In this document: positions 57,701-64,000 of the stretch, piece by piece
Position numbering within the stretch: the stretch's first letter is position 1
Layout of the letters: the number at the start of each line of letters is the position of its first letter
Assembly (NCBI RefSeq): GCF_028476545.1
Contig: NW_026731685.1
Coordinates: forward strand, 1-64,000
Length of the DNA stretch: 64,000 nucleotides
Direction of reading: 5' to 3'
From: Physella acuta
Lineage: Eukaryota > Mollusca > Gastropoda > Physidae
Made by a program: the position numbers and the translations under genes
Notes under the pieces: model-generated
Told to the model about the DNA's origin: nothing
The model's input: the letters and a program-made list of their open reading frames with translations, nothing else
The model's database searches: none

Positions 57701-60700
57701 ACGCTGTAAGTAGTAGAATAATTTGTTACAGAGGATGAATTAGGTAAAGACATTTTCTGTACGCTGTAAGTAGTTAAATAATTTGATACAGAGGCTGAAT
57801 TAGGTAAAGACATTTTCTGTACGCTGTAACTTGTTAAATAATTTGATACAGAGGCTGAATTAGGTAAAGACATTTTCTGTATGCTGTAAGTAGTAGAATA
57901 AATTGTTACAGAGGATGAATTAGGTAAAGACATTCTCAGTAAACTGTAAGTAGTATAAGGATTGAACTGGATGTAACTGTTTTCTGTGATGTAACTGTTT
58001 TCTGTGATGTAACTGTTTTCTGTGATGTAACTGTTTTCTGTGATGTAACTGTTTTCTGTGATGTAGGCCTAACTGTTTTCTGTGATGTAACTGTTTTCTG
58101 TGATGTAACTGTTTTCTGTGATGTAACTGTTTTCTATGATGTAACTGTTTTCTGTGATGTAACTGTTTTCTGTGATGTAACTGTTTTCTGTGATGTAACT
58201 GTTTTCTGTGATGTAACTGTTTTCTGTGATGTAACTGTTTTCTGTGATGTAACTGTTTTCTGTGATGTAACTGTTTTCTGTGATGTAACTGTTTTCTGTG
58301 ATGTAACTGTTTTTTGTGATGTAACTGTTTTCTGTGATGTAACTGTTTTCTGTGATGTAACTGTTTTCTGTGATGTAACTGTTTTCTGTGATGTAACTGT
58401 TTTCTGTGATGTAACTGTTTTCTGTGATGTAACTGTTTTCTGTGATGTAACTGTTTTCTGTGATGTAACTGTTTTCTGTGATGTAACTGTTTTCTGTGAT
58501 GTAACTGTTTTCTGTGATGTAACTGTTTTCTGTGATGTAACTGTTTTCTGTGATGTAACTGTTTTCTGTGATGTAACTGTTTTCTGTGATGTAACTGTTT
58601 TCTGTGATGTAACTGTTTTCTGTGCTCCACAGACCCACAAATTAAACAAGGCCAGCTGGCAATAACCACATGCATTGTTCCTGTGTATGCATCAGGCGTC
58701 CTCATGTCTTTCGTCACTGTAGGCTACTTTTTTATTTGAAATATTTAAAAAATATGACTGGAAGTTTTATTTTTTAAAACTATGATGATTTTACAAAATA
58801 TTGGTTTTAAAATTATGCAAGTTTTAGCTCTGCTGTTTTAATTTCTCCTTTGAACACTAATTTTGTTTGTCATAGCTCTTCTATTTAAAAAAAAATTCTT
58901 TTTTAAAACCCAAAGTTTGTTGGTTCAATTTTTTGAAATCTTGGATAATTTTTTTGTGTGTTGAATAATGAATTTTGCCTGCAAGGTTTTTGAACTGAAT
59001 GGTTTTCGTTTTGTCTTAGGATGAAGACAAGAGTCGCTTGAGTATATTCTTGAAAAGAGTTTTGTGTACTTTAGCCTTCTGTCAGACATCTTTAGATAGT
59101 TTGAGAGTAACTCTTGTGGAATTGAGGTAGGAAAGGTTTGGTTGTTATTTTATCACCTGCTTAATATAACTTATTTTTATGTTTGATACACTTAATTGAT
59201 AGTTGAAAATGCTCCAGAATATGTGTTTTTACTTTCGCATATATGAAGTATAGAGGAAGTTTTGTAAAAAAAAATCAAAGATTTGCAAGGTTTTCACAAA
59301 ATTTGCCATTTTACATCTCCCTGAGTTGGAAAAACTTAGTTTTGCAATTTTGTCTGTATGTCTATGTGTGTATCTCTGTGTGTGTGCATGTTGGTGAACA
59401 CGATAACTTGAGTACCGTTACCGCTAGGTTGATGAAATTTCATATATCAAATTTTTAGTTCTGTATCTACTTTTCAGTGATTTGTTGTAACCGGGATTGG
59501 AATTTATTCTACTTTTGGTTTTTCAAAAGCCTATAACTTGAGTACTGTTTCAGTTAGATAAACAAAATTTCACATTAGTAAAAGATCTAATTCTCTGCCT
59601 TTTGTTAAATTTTGAGTAATTTTCGTTGACCGGAAGTAGTACTTTACGCTATTTCCAATTCCTTAAAAAACGCATATGAATTTATAAAGAACAAATTATA
59701 TTCCACACTATTATACACAGATTGTTTGGCGTTCAAGTATTATTTGAGAAAGTTTAGGGGAGATCACTACCGCTTTATTATATTTTTTGAACTGTTTCTG
59801 CTGTCATATGTTGTGATGTAACTTTTCTGTCCTCTGACAGCGAGAATCCCTCCAACCATGAGCTGCTGTTGTCTGTCTTATGGGAAGGTGTTGTCCACTC
59901 GTCAGCGCAGGTCAGACAAGCAGCAGCTGCCCTGTTTGAGGTCAGTAGTCATGTTTCTATTGTAGTGCTAAAGGTCAGTAGTCATGTTTCTATTGTAGTA
60001 CTAAAGGTCAGTAGTCATGTTTCTATTGTAGTGCTAAAGACTTAGATCAGTAGTCATGTTTGTCAAGACATAAATAGACCTTGTGATTTTTGACTGGTTG
60101 AACTGTATTTCAGCTGATGATCAAAGGTGTGAGTGACTCCCTGATCTCATCCAGAGTTGTCCCAGCTCTAGTCACATTATCCAATGACCAAGAAATGTAA
60201 GCAGCCTCACTTTATCAACTCTCTCCTCACCAAGATGGACGTTATTAGATTTAGTGGTGTTTAGTCGATGATGAAATCTATTACCTGAGTGTCATAAAAC
60301 CATGCCCTCGAGGAAACTTTTTGAATTCATCCAATAACATCTCTAATTTTGTTACAATAATGGGCTATAGCAATTATCATTAAGCTAAATATTTAATGGT
60401 TAGATTACTGAATAGGTTTCAAATAAATTTATGTCAACACATTGTACACCTGACCATGCTATGTTACAGGGAAATAGGTTTTTCTTCTATGGTGGGGACA
60501 GAGTATTTTCCCACGTTTTCTTTAACTTGCTTTCGCGTCTGTTTGTTTGGTTCTCCAATCAAATCTTGCGATCGAAATTTCAGGCACTTCCCAGTTAGCT
60601 AGCGCGCTGAAATTTTCAGGGAAGCTTTGTTTCCGATGACAATAGAATATTCAATTGTTATTATTACCAAATTTTTTATTGATCATTTTAGGCATCTATG

Positions 60701-62695
60701 TATTTGTACAAAAAAGGGACATAACCTAGTAATTGTAATTTGATGAAAACAAGGTTCGGTACTCTCCCTCTTTTGTCTTACTGAGTAGTGGTCACGCGGT
60801 GTTTGTGTACAAACAACTGTGAAAGAAACGGCAACACAGAAGAAACGTCGATTGGAAAAGGCACGTGTTTTTTACGAGTTGTCTTCGTCTACCCAAAAAA
60901 AAAGTGAATGCGAGAAGATAAAATTGATAGCAAGATTTGAATGCAAACAAACAGACAAAGACTAAAAAGTAGAAAATAATCATCATTAAAAAAGTTTAAA
61001 AAAACCCACGTTTTCTGATTGAACTAAAAAGTAGAAAATAAATGTTATACATCACAATAATGCAAGCGATCACTCTACTATAAGCGATCAAAAACGTGGG
61101 GCGCAGTGATTTTCTTAGTTTTTAATACTGTTGACTCTCTACAAGCTCCCTAATAAAACTCAATAGTATTATCTAATCAATAGTAATATAACTTTTACAT
61201 CTTATATTAACAATGACCGATAAAAAACTTTTACTTCGGCGCCCCACGTTTTTCATCGCTTATAGTAGAGTGATCGCTTGCCTTATTGTGATGCATAGTA
61301 TTTATTTTCTACTTTTTAGTTCAATCAGAAAAAGTGGGTTTTTAAAACTTTTTTAATGATAATTATTTTCTACATAGATTGTCAGACAGTAGTAGTCTTT
61401 GAAATTGAAAAATAATTTTAAAAAAATATTTTATGTAAAACAAAGGTGTTTTTTACTTTTCTAATAATTACAATTAGTATGATTACAATTAGTAATAATT
61501 ACAATTAGTATGATTACAATTAGTAATAATTACAATTAGTATGATTACAATTAGTAATAATTACAATTAGTATGATTAAAGATTTTTGTAATTTATATCT
61601 GCAGATCTGTCCGTATCACAACCATTCCGTCCTTAGGTGCCATCATAGAAAATATCACAATTAGAGAGGTAACTATTGTCTGTCAAGTAGAACATTTTGT
61701 GTGTAACTAAGTTGAACATTTTGTGTTAAACTAAGTTGAACATTTTGTGTTAAACCAAGTTGAACATTTTGTGTGTATCCAAGTTGAACATTTTGTATGG
61801 AACAGCTGAGAAATGTAAACAATTTTTAACAGAAAAATCTCAGGCAGCATAAATTTTCTTGTTCTGTCAATTTTTTAATGTCCGTCTTAAGGTTCTAGAC
61901 AGAGTTTACACACAGCTACAATTAATGTCTGTCTTACTGCAGGTTCTAGACAGAATTTACATGCAACTACAAAAGTCTGTATTACTGCAGGTTCTAGACA
62001 GAGTTTACATGCAATACAAAAGTCTGTCTTACTGCAGGTTCTAGACAGAGTTTACATGCAATACAAAAGTCTGTCTTACTGCAGGTTCTAGACAGAGTTT
62101 ACATGCAATACAAAAGTCTGTCTTACTGCAGGTTCTAGACAGAGTTTACATGCAACTACAAAAGTCTGTCTTACTGCAGGTTCTAGACAGAGTTTACATG
62201 CAATACAAAAGTCTGTCTTACTGCAGGTTCTAGACAGAGTTTACATGCAATACAAAAGTCTGTCTTACTGCAGGTTCTAGACAGAGTTTACATGCAATAC
62301 AAAAGTCTGTCTTACTGCAGGTTCTAGACAGAGTTTACATGCAATACAAAAGTCTGTCTTACTGCAGGTTCTAGACAGAGTTTACATGCAATACAAAAGT
62401 CTGTCTTACTGCAGGTTCTAGACAGAGTTTACATGCAATACAAAAGTCTGTCTTACTGCAGGTTCTAGACAGAGTTTACATGCAACTACAAAAGTCTGTC
62501 TTACTGCAGGTTCTAGACAGAGTTTACATGCAATACAAAAGTCTGTCTTACTGCAGGTTCTAGACAGAGTTTACATGCAACTACAAATGTTTTTTGACGA
62601 GCCAGCCTACAGGGATCAGCATGCCGTACACGTGGAGCTGATACGGACTCTGGCCAGGTGTGGGCCAAGTGCTGAGCCAAAGTTCAGAGACGAAT
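42790..62695 (+). CDS. RELCH: RELCH (LisH domain and HEAT repeat protein, KIAA1468), 24 exons, 3' incomplete
   Basis: Exons: 42790-43090, 43566-43655, 43771-43842, 43988-44160, 44242-44430, 45036-45124, 45563-45904, 46052-46130, 46265-46363, 47242-47354, 48646-48736, 49148-49219, 50326-50466, 50611-50775, 53684-53852, 55230-55341, 55611-55734, 57575-57623, 58633-58718, 59020-59126, 59841-59940, 60114-60196, 61605-61668, 62557-62695. They join in phase to about 1016 codons; the C-terminus lies beyond the window. In vertebrates RELCH binds Rab11 and OSBP and promotes non-vesicular cholesterol transfer from recycling endosomes to the trans-Golgi. Seen: LisH-like region (about 44-90) with LLRDNYILTALELYTEFIES and ELPRLRDYFSNPGNFE; DSLDFARYSDDG; coiled coil VLEFELRKAQETIKSLRASL; ALNFLVNEYLL; DDVGINIP; HEAT-rich blocks with LGRCLPHIVPNVLLAKRE, LLPQCWEQ, IRSSLVLSMLQQMM, FRLCRTFGRTFT and AEPKFRDE. 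Exon 2 uses a GC donor. Exon 14 uses either GC (50776) or GT (50770), a two-codon difference. Many introns carry arrays grown from their splice sites. Confidence 0.95.
44640..44985 (+). repeat. 23-bp minisatellite in RELCH intron 5, 15 copies
   Basis: The unit is TTAGAGTGACCATACCTTCT plus ATC. Copies are essentially identical, so the array is very young. It does not overlap an exon. Confidence 0.95.
46131..46240 (+). repeat. Three-copy repeat starting at the RELCH exon 8 donor
   Basis: The first copy starts in the donor itself (GTGAGAAATCTGTCTGCATG). Two more begin GAGAAATCTGTCTGCATTTT and GGAAAATCTGTCTGTATG. Units are about 32-35 bp. Confidence 0.8.
46378..47226 (+). repeat. 53-bp array in RELCH intron 9 sharing coding sequence with exon 10
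   Basis: About 16 units containing GTCATCTTGTGCACGGCTAT and CCTTCA. The same 26 bases occur once in exon 10 (47253-47278) as codons for VILCTAILH. The remainder of the unit (ATTGTTATGTCCTCTGTGG) is not in the exon. Long open frames across it are repeat artefacts. Confidence 0.93.
47447..48086 (+). repeat. 22-bp minisatellite in RELCH intron 10, left part
   Basis: The unit is AACAACATCAGTAGAAAGTA plus TA, with GGAAG variants and shortened units. It is split by a Helitron-like insertion and continues at 48513-48600. Confidence 0.93.
48087..48512 (+). mobile_element. Helitron-like non-autonomous element, copy 2
   Basis: 426 bp beginning TCTATATATATAATTCTC and ending with hairpin CGGCGTATGATACGCCG then CGGGTCGGCTCGT. 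Both sides are the same 22-bp satellite, so it inserted after that array formed. Similar to 2093-2512 along its length. Confidence 0.65.
48513..48600 (+). repeat. 22-bp minisatellite in RELCH intron 10, right part
   Basis: Four or so degenerate units (AGAAAGTATAAACCACATCA) continuing the array at 47447-48086. Confidence 0.8.
48737..49147 (+). other. RELCH intron 11
   Basis: Contains a telomere-like inverted pair (CTTAATCCTAACACTAAGG and TTAGGATTAAG, 48797-48826) and G-rich stretches. No hidden exon seen. Confidence 0.4.
49212..49862 (+). repeat. About 20-bp array grown from the RELCH exon 12 end and donor
   Basis: The first copy is the exon end and donor (TACCTACCAGTAAGTAATCT). About 30 more copies read ACCTACCTGTAAGTAATCTC or the shorter CCTGATGTAATCTC. 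Many keep a consensus GTAAGT donor. The array fills the first half of intron 12. Confidence 0.95.
49868..50305 (+). repeat. 18-bp array filling the rest of RELCH intron 12
   Basis: The unit is TGTCATGTAGTTCCTGTA with CTGCA and AGCTC variants, about 24 copies. It ends about 20 bp before the exon 13 acceptor. Because 18 is a multiple of three, frames on both strands stay open and are not genes. Confidence 0.95.
51234..51612 (+). repeat. About 42-bp irregular minisatellite in RELCH intron 14
   Basis: Units contain CAGGGGACTTAAGTAACAAA and TAAATATAGCAGC. About nine copies with indels, so it is older than its neighbours. Confidence 0.85.
51926..52939 (+). repeat. 78-bp array of 13 almost identical, coding-capable units in RELCH intron 14
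   Basis: Each unit reads through as 26 codons (NDKMNLCLIQLTTLVSHK onward to VGVSQEV). Units are identical except the last, which has one changed codon (TTA to TTT) and a TAA after SQ. The stretch directly follows a good acceptor (CATCTTCCTAATGCAG at 51910-51925), and the open frame has the phase that exon 14 would require. Known RELCH proteins have no such insert, so I call it an intronic satellite with exon-like properties. Confidence 0.9.
52940..53391 (+). other. RELCH intron 14, remaining sequence
   Basis: AT-rich; nothing recognised. Confidence 0.35.
53392..53490 (+). repeat. Three-copy 49-bp repeat in RELCH intron 14
   Basis: Units contain TATTAGACTAGTCTTACAAG and TTCCAACTCCAACTAAATG. 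Confidence 0.7.
53558..53683 (+). repeat. Two-copy repeat reaching the RELCH exon 15 acceptor
   Basis: AAATAGTTGCACTATAAGTT ... GAGACCAGGTTTGTTGATGT occurs, then again with a deletion, ending GTTGTGTCTAG, the acceptor. The first copy reads GTGTCTAAA at the matching place. Confidence 0.7.
53853..54904 (+). other. RELCH intron 15, 5' part
   Basis: AT-rich with no recognised feature. Confidence 0.35.
54905..55229 (+). repeat. 73-bp array ending at the RELCH exon 16 acceptor
   Basis: Four to five units with CTGTCCACTAAGTGACCTGA ... GGTTCTATAGTGACTAGGTT. The last, shortened unit becomes the real acceptor: CCACTAAGTGACC then TTATAG before TGATGTC. Every unit has a CTATAG-TGA acceptor-like site. 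Confidence 0.85.
55391..55610 (+). repeat. About 37-bp array ending at the RELCH exon 17 acceptor
   Basis: Units read GTCATGTTTGTGTCCACTAG then ACTGCTGACCATTAAAT. Six copies; in the last, GTGTCCACTAG is the true acceptor of exon 17. Confidence 0.9.
55735..56104 (+). other. RELCH intron 17, 5' part
   Basis: Nothing recognised beyond ordinary intronic sequence. Confidence 0.35.
56105..57520 (+). repeat. 50-bp minisatellite in RELCH intron 17, about 28 copies
   Basis: The unit contains AGCAGATAGTTCATGTGGGA and AGTAAAAGACAACAAAACTA. Two variant classes (AGCAGATAGTTC and AACAGATAGTAC) alternate at first, then run in blocks. It does not reach either exon. Confidence 0.97.
57597..57957 (+). repeat. 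60-bp array grown from the RELCH exon 18 end and donor, 6 copies
   Basis: The first copy is the coding end GTTACAGAGGATGAATTAG with donor GTAAAGAC. Five more copies repeat both the coding piece and the donor, with tails CATTTTCTGTACGCTGTAAG. Confidence 0.95.
57965..58632 (+). repeat. 18-bp array ending at the RELCH exon 19 acceptor, about 37 copies
   Basis: The unit is GATGTAACTGTTTTCTGT. The last unit runs into CTGTTTTCTGTGCTCCACAG, so the repeat is the polypyrimidine tract of the real acceptor. One copy has an insertion (GTAGGCCTAAC at 58063). Long minus-strand frames (HHRKQL and ITENSY repeats) are artefacts. Confidence 0.97.
58719..59019 (+). other. RELCH intron 19
   Basis: Short AT-rich intron with no feature. 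Confidence 0.4.
59233..59785 (+). mobile_element. Dispersed repeat E, copy 2
   Basis: Similar along its length to 22868-23545, from GCATATATGAAGTATAGAGG to GAGAAAGTTTAGGGGAGATC, with a shorter centre. In RELCH intron 20. Confidence 0.65.
59938..60062 (+). repeat. Repeat grown from the RELCH exon 21 donor, 3-4 copies
   Basis: The first copy is GAG plus GTCAGTAGTCATGTTTCTAT. The following copies read AAGGTCAGTAGTCATGTTTC and keep the donor-like AAG-GTCAGT. Unit about 38 bp. Confidence 0.85.
60197..60967 (+). other. RELCH intron 22, 5' part
   Basis: No exon or element recognised. Confidence 0.35.
60968..61371. mobile_element. Foldback element with about 130-bp inverted arms
   Basis: The left arm (about 60975-61103) and right arm (about 61237-61371) are inverted copies: GCAAGCGATCACTCTACTAT is mirrored by ATAGTAGAGTGATCGCTTGC, and AACGTGGGGCGC by GCGCCCCACGTT. 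CTAAAAAGTAGAAAATA occurs in both arms and once just outside. The loop is about 133 bp with no coding frame. Confidence 0.75.
61460..61580 (+). repeat. About 31-bp AT-rich minisatellite in RELCH intron 22
   Basis: Units read ATTACAATTAGTATGATTAC and AATTAGTAATA, four copies, ending 25 bp before the exon 23 acceptor. Confidence 0.85.
61669..61800 (+). repeat. About 27-bp minisatellite in RELCH intron 23
   Basis: Units contain AAGTTGAACATTTTGTGTGT; about five copies. Confidence 0.8.
61885..62585 (+). repeat. 47-bp array made of the RELCH exon 24 acceptor and exon start, about 14 copies
   Basis: Each unit has CTTACTGCAG then GTTCTAGACAGAGTTTACAT and GCAATACAAAAGTCTGT. The last copy (62547-62585) is the true acceptor and the first codons of exon 24 (VLDRVYMQLQ). 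Every copy upstream carries an intact acceptor plus about 29 coding bases. Confidence 0.97.
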
Positions 62696-64000
62696 GTGAG
62701 TACCATTGTCACTTCTCTATAGACCACTTTATGAGTACCATTGTCACTTCTCTATAGACCACTATATGAGTACCATTGTCACCTCTCTATAGACCACTTT
62801 ATGAGTACCATTGTCACTTCTCTATTTGCCACTTTATGAGTACGATTGTCACTTCTCTATAGACCACTTTATGAGTACCATTGTCACTTCTCTATTTGCC
62901 ACTATATGAGTACCATTGTCACCTCTCTATAGACCACTTTATGAGTACCATTGTCACTTCTCTATAGACCACTATATGAGTACCATTGTCACCTCTCTAT
63001 TTGCCACTTTATGAGTACCATTGTCACTTCTCTATAGACCACTTTATGAGTACCATTGTCACTTCTCTATAGACCACTTTATGAGTACCATTGTCACTTC
63101 TCTATAGACCACTTTATGAGTACCATTGTCACTTCTCTATAGACCACTTTATGAGTACCATTGTCACCTCTCTATTTGCCACTATATGAGTACCATTGTC
63201 ACTTCTCTATAGACCACTTTATGAGTACCATTGTCACTTCTCTATAGACCACTTTATGAGTACCATTGTCACCTCTCTATAGACCACTTTATGAGTACCA
63301 TTGTCACTTCTCTATAGACCACTTTATGAGTACCATTGTCACCTCTCTATAGACCACTTTATGAGTACCATTGTCACTTCTCTATAGACCACTTTATGAG
63401 TACCATTGTCACTTCTCTATTTGCCACTTTATGAGTACCATTGTCACTTCTCTATAGACCACTTTATGAGTACCATTGTCACTTCTCTATTTGCCACTTT
63501 ATGAGTACCATTGTCACTTCTCTATAGACCACTATATGAGTACCATTGTCACCTCTCTATAGACCACTATATGAGTACCATTGTCACTTCTCTATTTGCC
63601 ACTATATGAGTACCATTGTCACTTCTCTATAGACCACTTTATGAGTACCATTGTCACCTCTCTATAGACCACTTTATGAGTACCATTGTCACTTCTCTAT
63701 AGACCACTATATGAGTACCATTGTCACTTCTCTATAGACCACTTTATGAGTACCATTGTCACCTCTCTATAGACCACTTTATGAGTACCATTGTCACTTC
63801 TCTATAGACCACTTTATGAGTACCATTGTCACTTCTCTATAGACCACTTTATGAGTACCATTGTCACTTCTCTATTTGCCACTATATGAGTACCATTGTC
63901 ACCTCTCTATAGACCACTTTATGAGTACCATTGTCACCTCTCTATAGACCACTTTATGAGTACCATTGTCACCTCTCTATAGACCACTTTATGAGTACCA
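62692..64000 (+). repeat. 35-bp array starting at the RELCH exon 24 donor, about 37 copies, runs off the window
   Basis: The first unit is the donor itself (GAATGTGAGTACCATTGTCA). Later units read TATGAGTACCATTGTCACTT and CTCTATAGACCACT, with TTTGCC and ACCTC variants. Unlike other arrays, the later copies read ATGAGT in place of GTGAGT, so only the first keeps the donor dinucleotide. Confidence 0.97.

Noticed and set aside
57920-58717. Long minus-strand frames of about 170-265 codons (HHRKQL, ITENSY, SQKTVT repeats)
   Set aside because: They are three readings of an 18-bp satellite whose length is a multiple of three, inside a RELCH intron.

Overview
This is a 64 kb piece of an AT-rich animal nuclear genome with spliced genes, GT-AG introns (and one clear GC-AG intron), many small DNA transposons and an extreme load of minisatellites. 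Gene content, intron structure and repeat style fit a lophotrochozoan, most likely a mollusc and perhaps a gastropod. That placement is inference, because no species-diagnostic sequence was searched.

Five protein genes can be read. (1) 1905-5282 (+): a Rab22/Rab31-like endosomal small GTPase in seven exons, 225 codons. (2) 10924-28220 (+): coactosin-like F-actin-binding protein (COTL1/CLP), four exons, 143 codons, with a 14 kb first intron made largely of tandem repeats. (3) 31807-35693 (+): nuclear poly(A)-binding protein PABPN1, seven exons, 226 codons. (4) 37217-37939 (-): an unrecognised 240-codon open frame ending in two PPxY motifs. (5) 42790 to beyond the right edge (+): RELCH (LisH domain, coiled coil, HEAT repeats), 24 exons covering about 1016 codons, with the C-terminus outside the window. 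I rebuilt exon phases for genes 1, 2, 3 and 5; they join without a frame break. The genes do not form a pathway. Rab22/31 and RELCH both belong to endosomal and recycling traffic, but that may be chance.

Mobile DNA includes a 1.42 kb long-TIR element with a perfect 8-bp target duplication (198-1619) that carries another MITE inside it; a 1.02 kb Helitron-like insertion in a TA microsatellite (29897-30920); a smaller Helitron-like family (2093, 41185, 48087); a 961-bp solo LTR sitting in a minisatellite (20949-21909); a LINE remnant (39412); and several MITE or foldback families present in two or three copies.

The most striking pattern is in the minisatellites. At least ten RELCH introns, plus COTL1 intron 3, have tandem arrays that begin or end exactly at an exon-intron junction. 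The repeat unit contains the end of the coding exon, the splice donor or the splice acceptor. The authentic site is therefore followed or preceded by up to about twenty near-copies of itself. Intron 18 of RELCH is built almost wholly from a donor-side array and a different acceptor-side array. Intron 14 holds 13 near-identical 78-bp units that stay open for 26 codons per unit behind a plausible acceptor. I regard splice-junction-seeded minisatellites as the best candidate for something new in this window.
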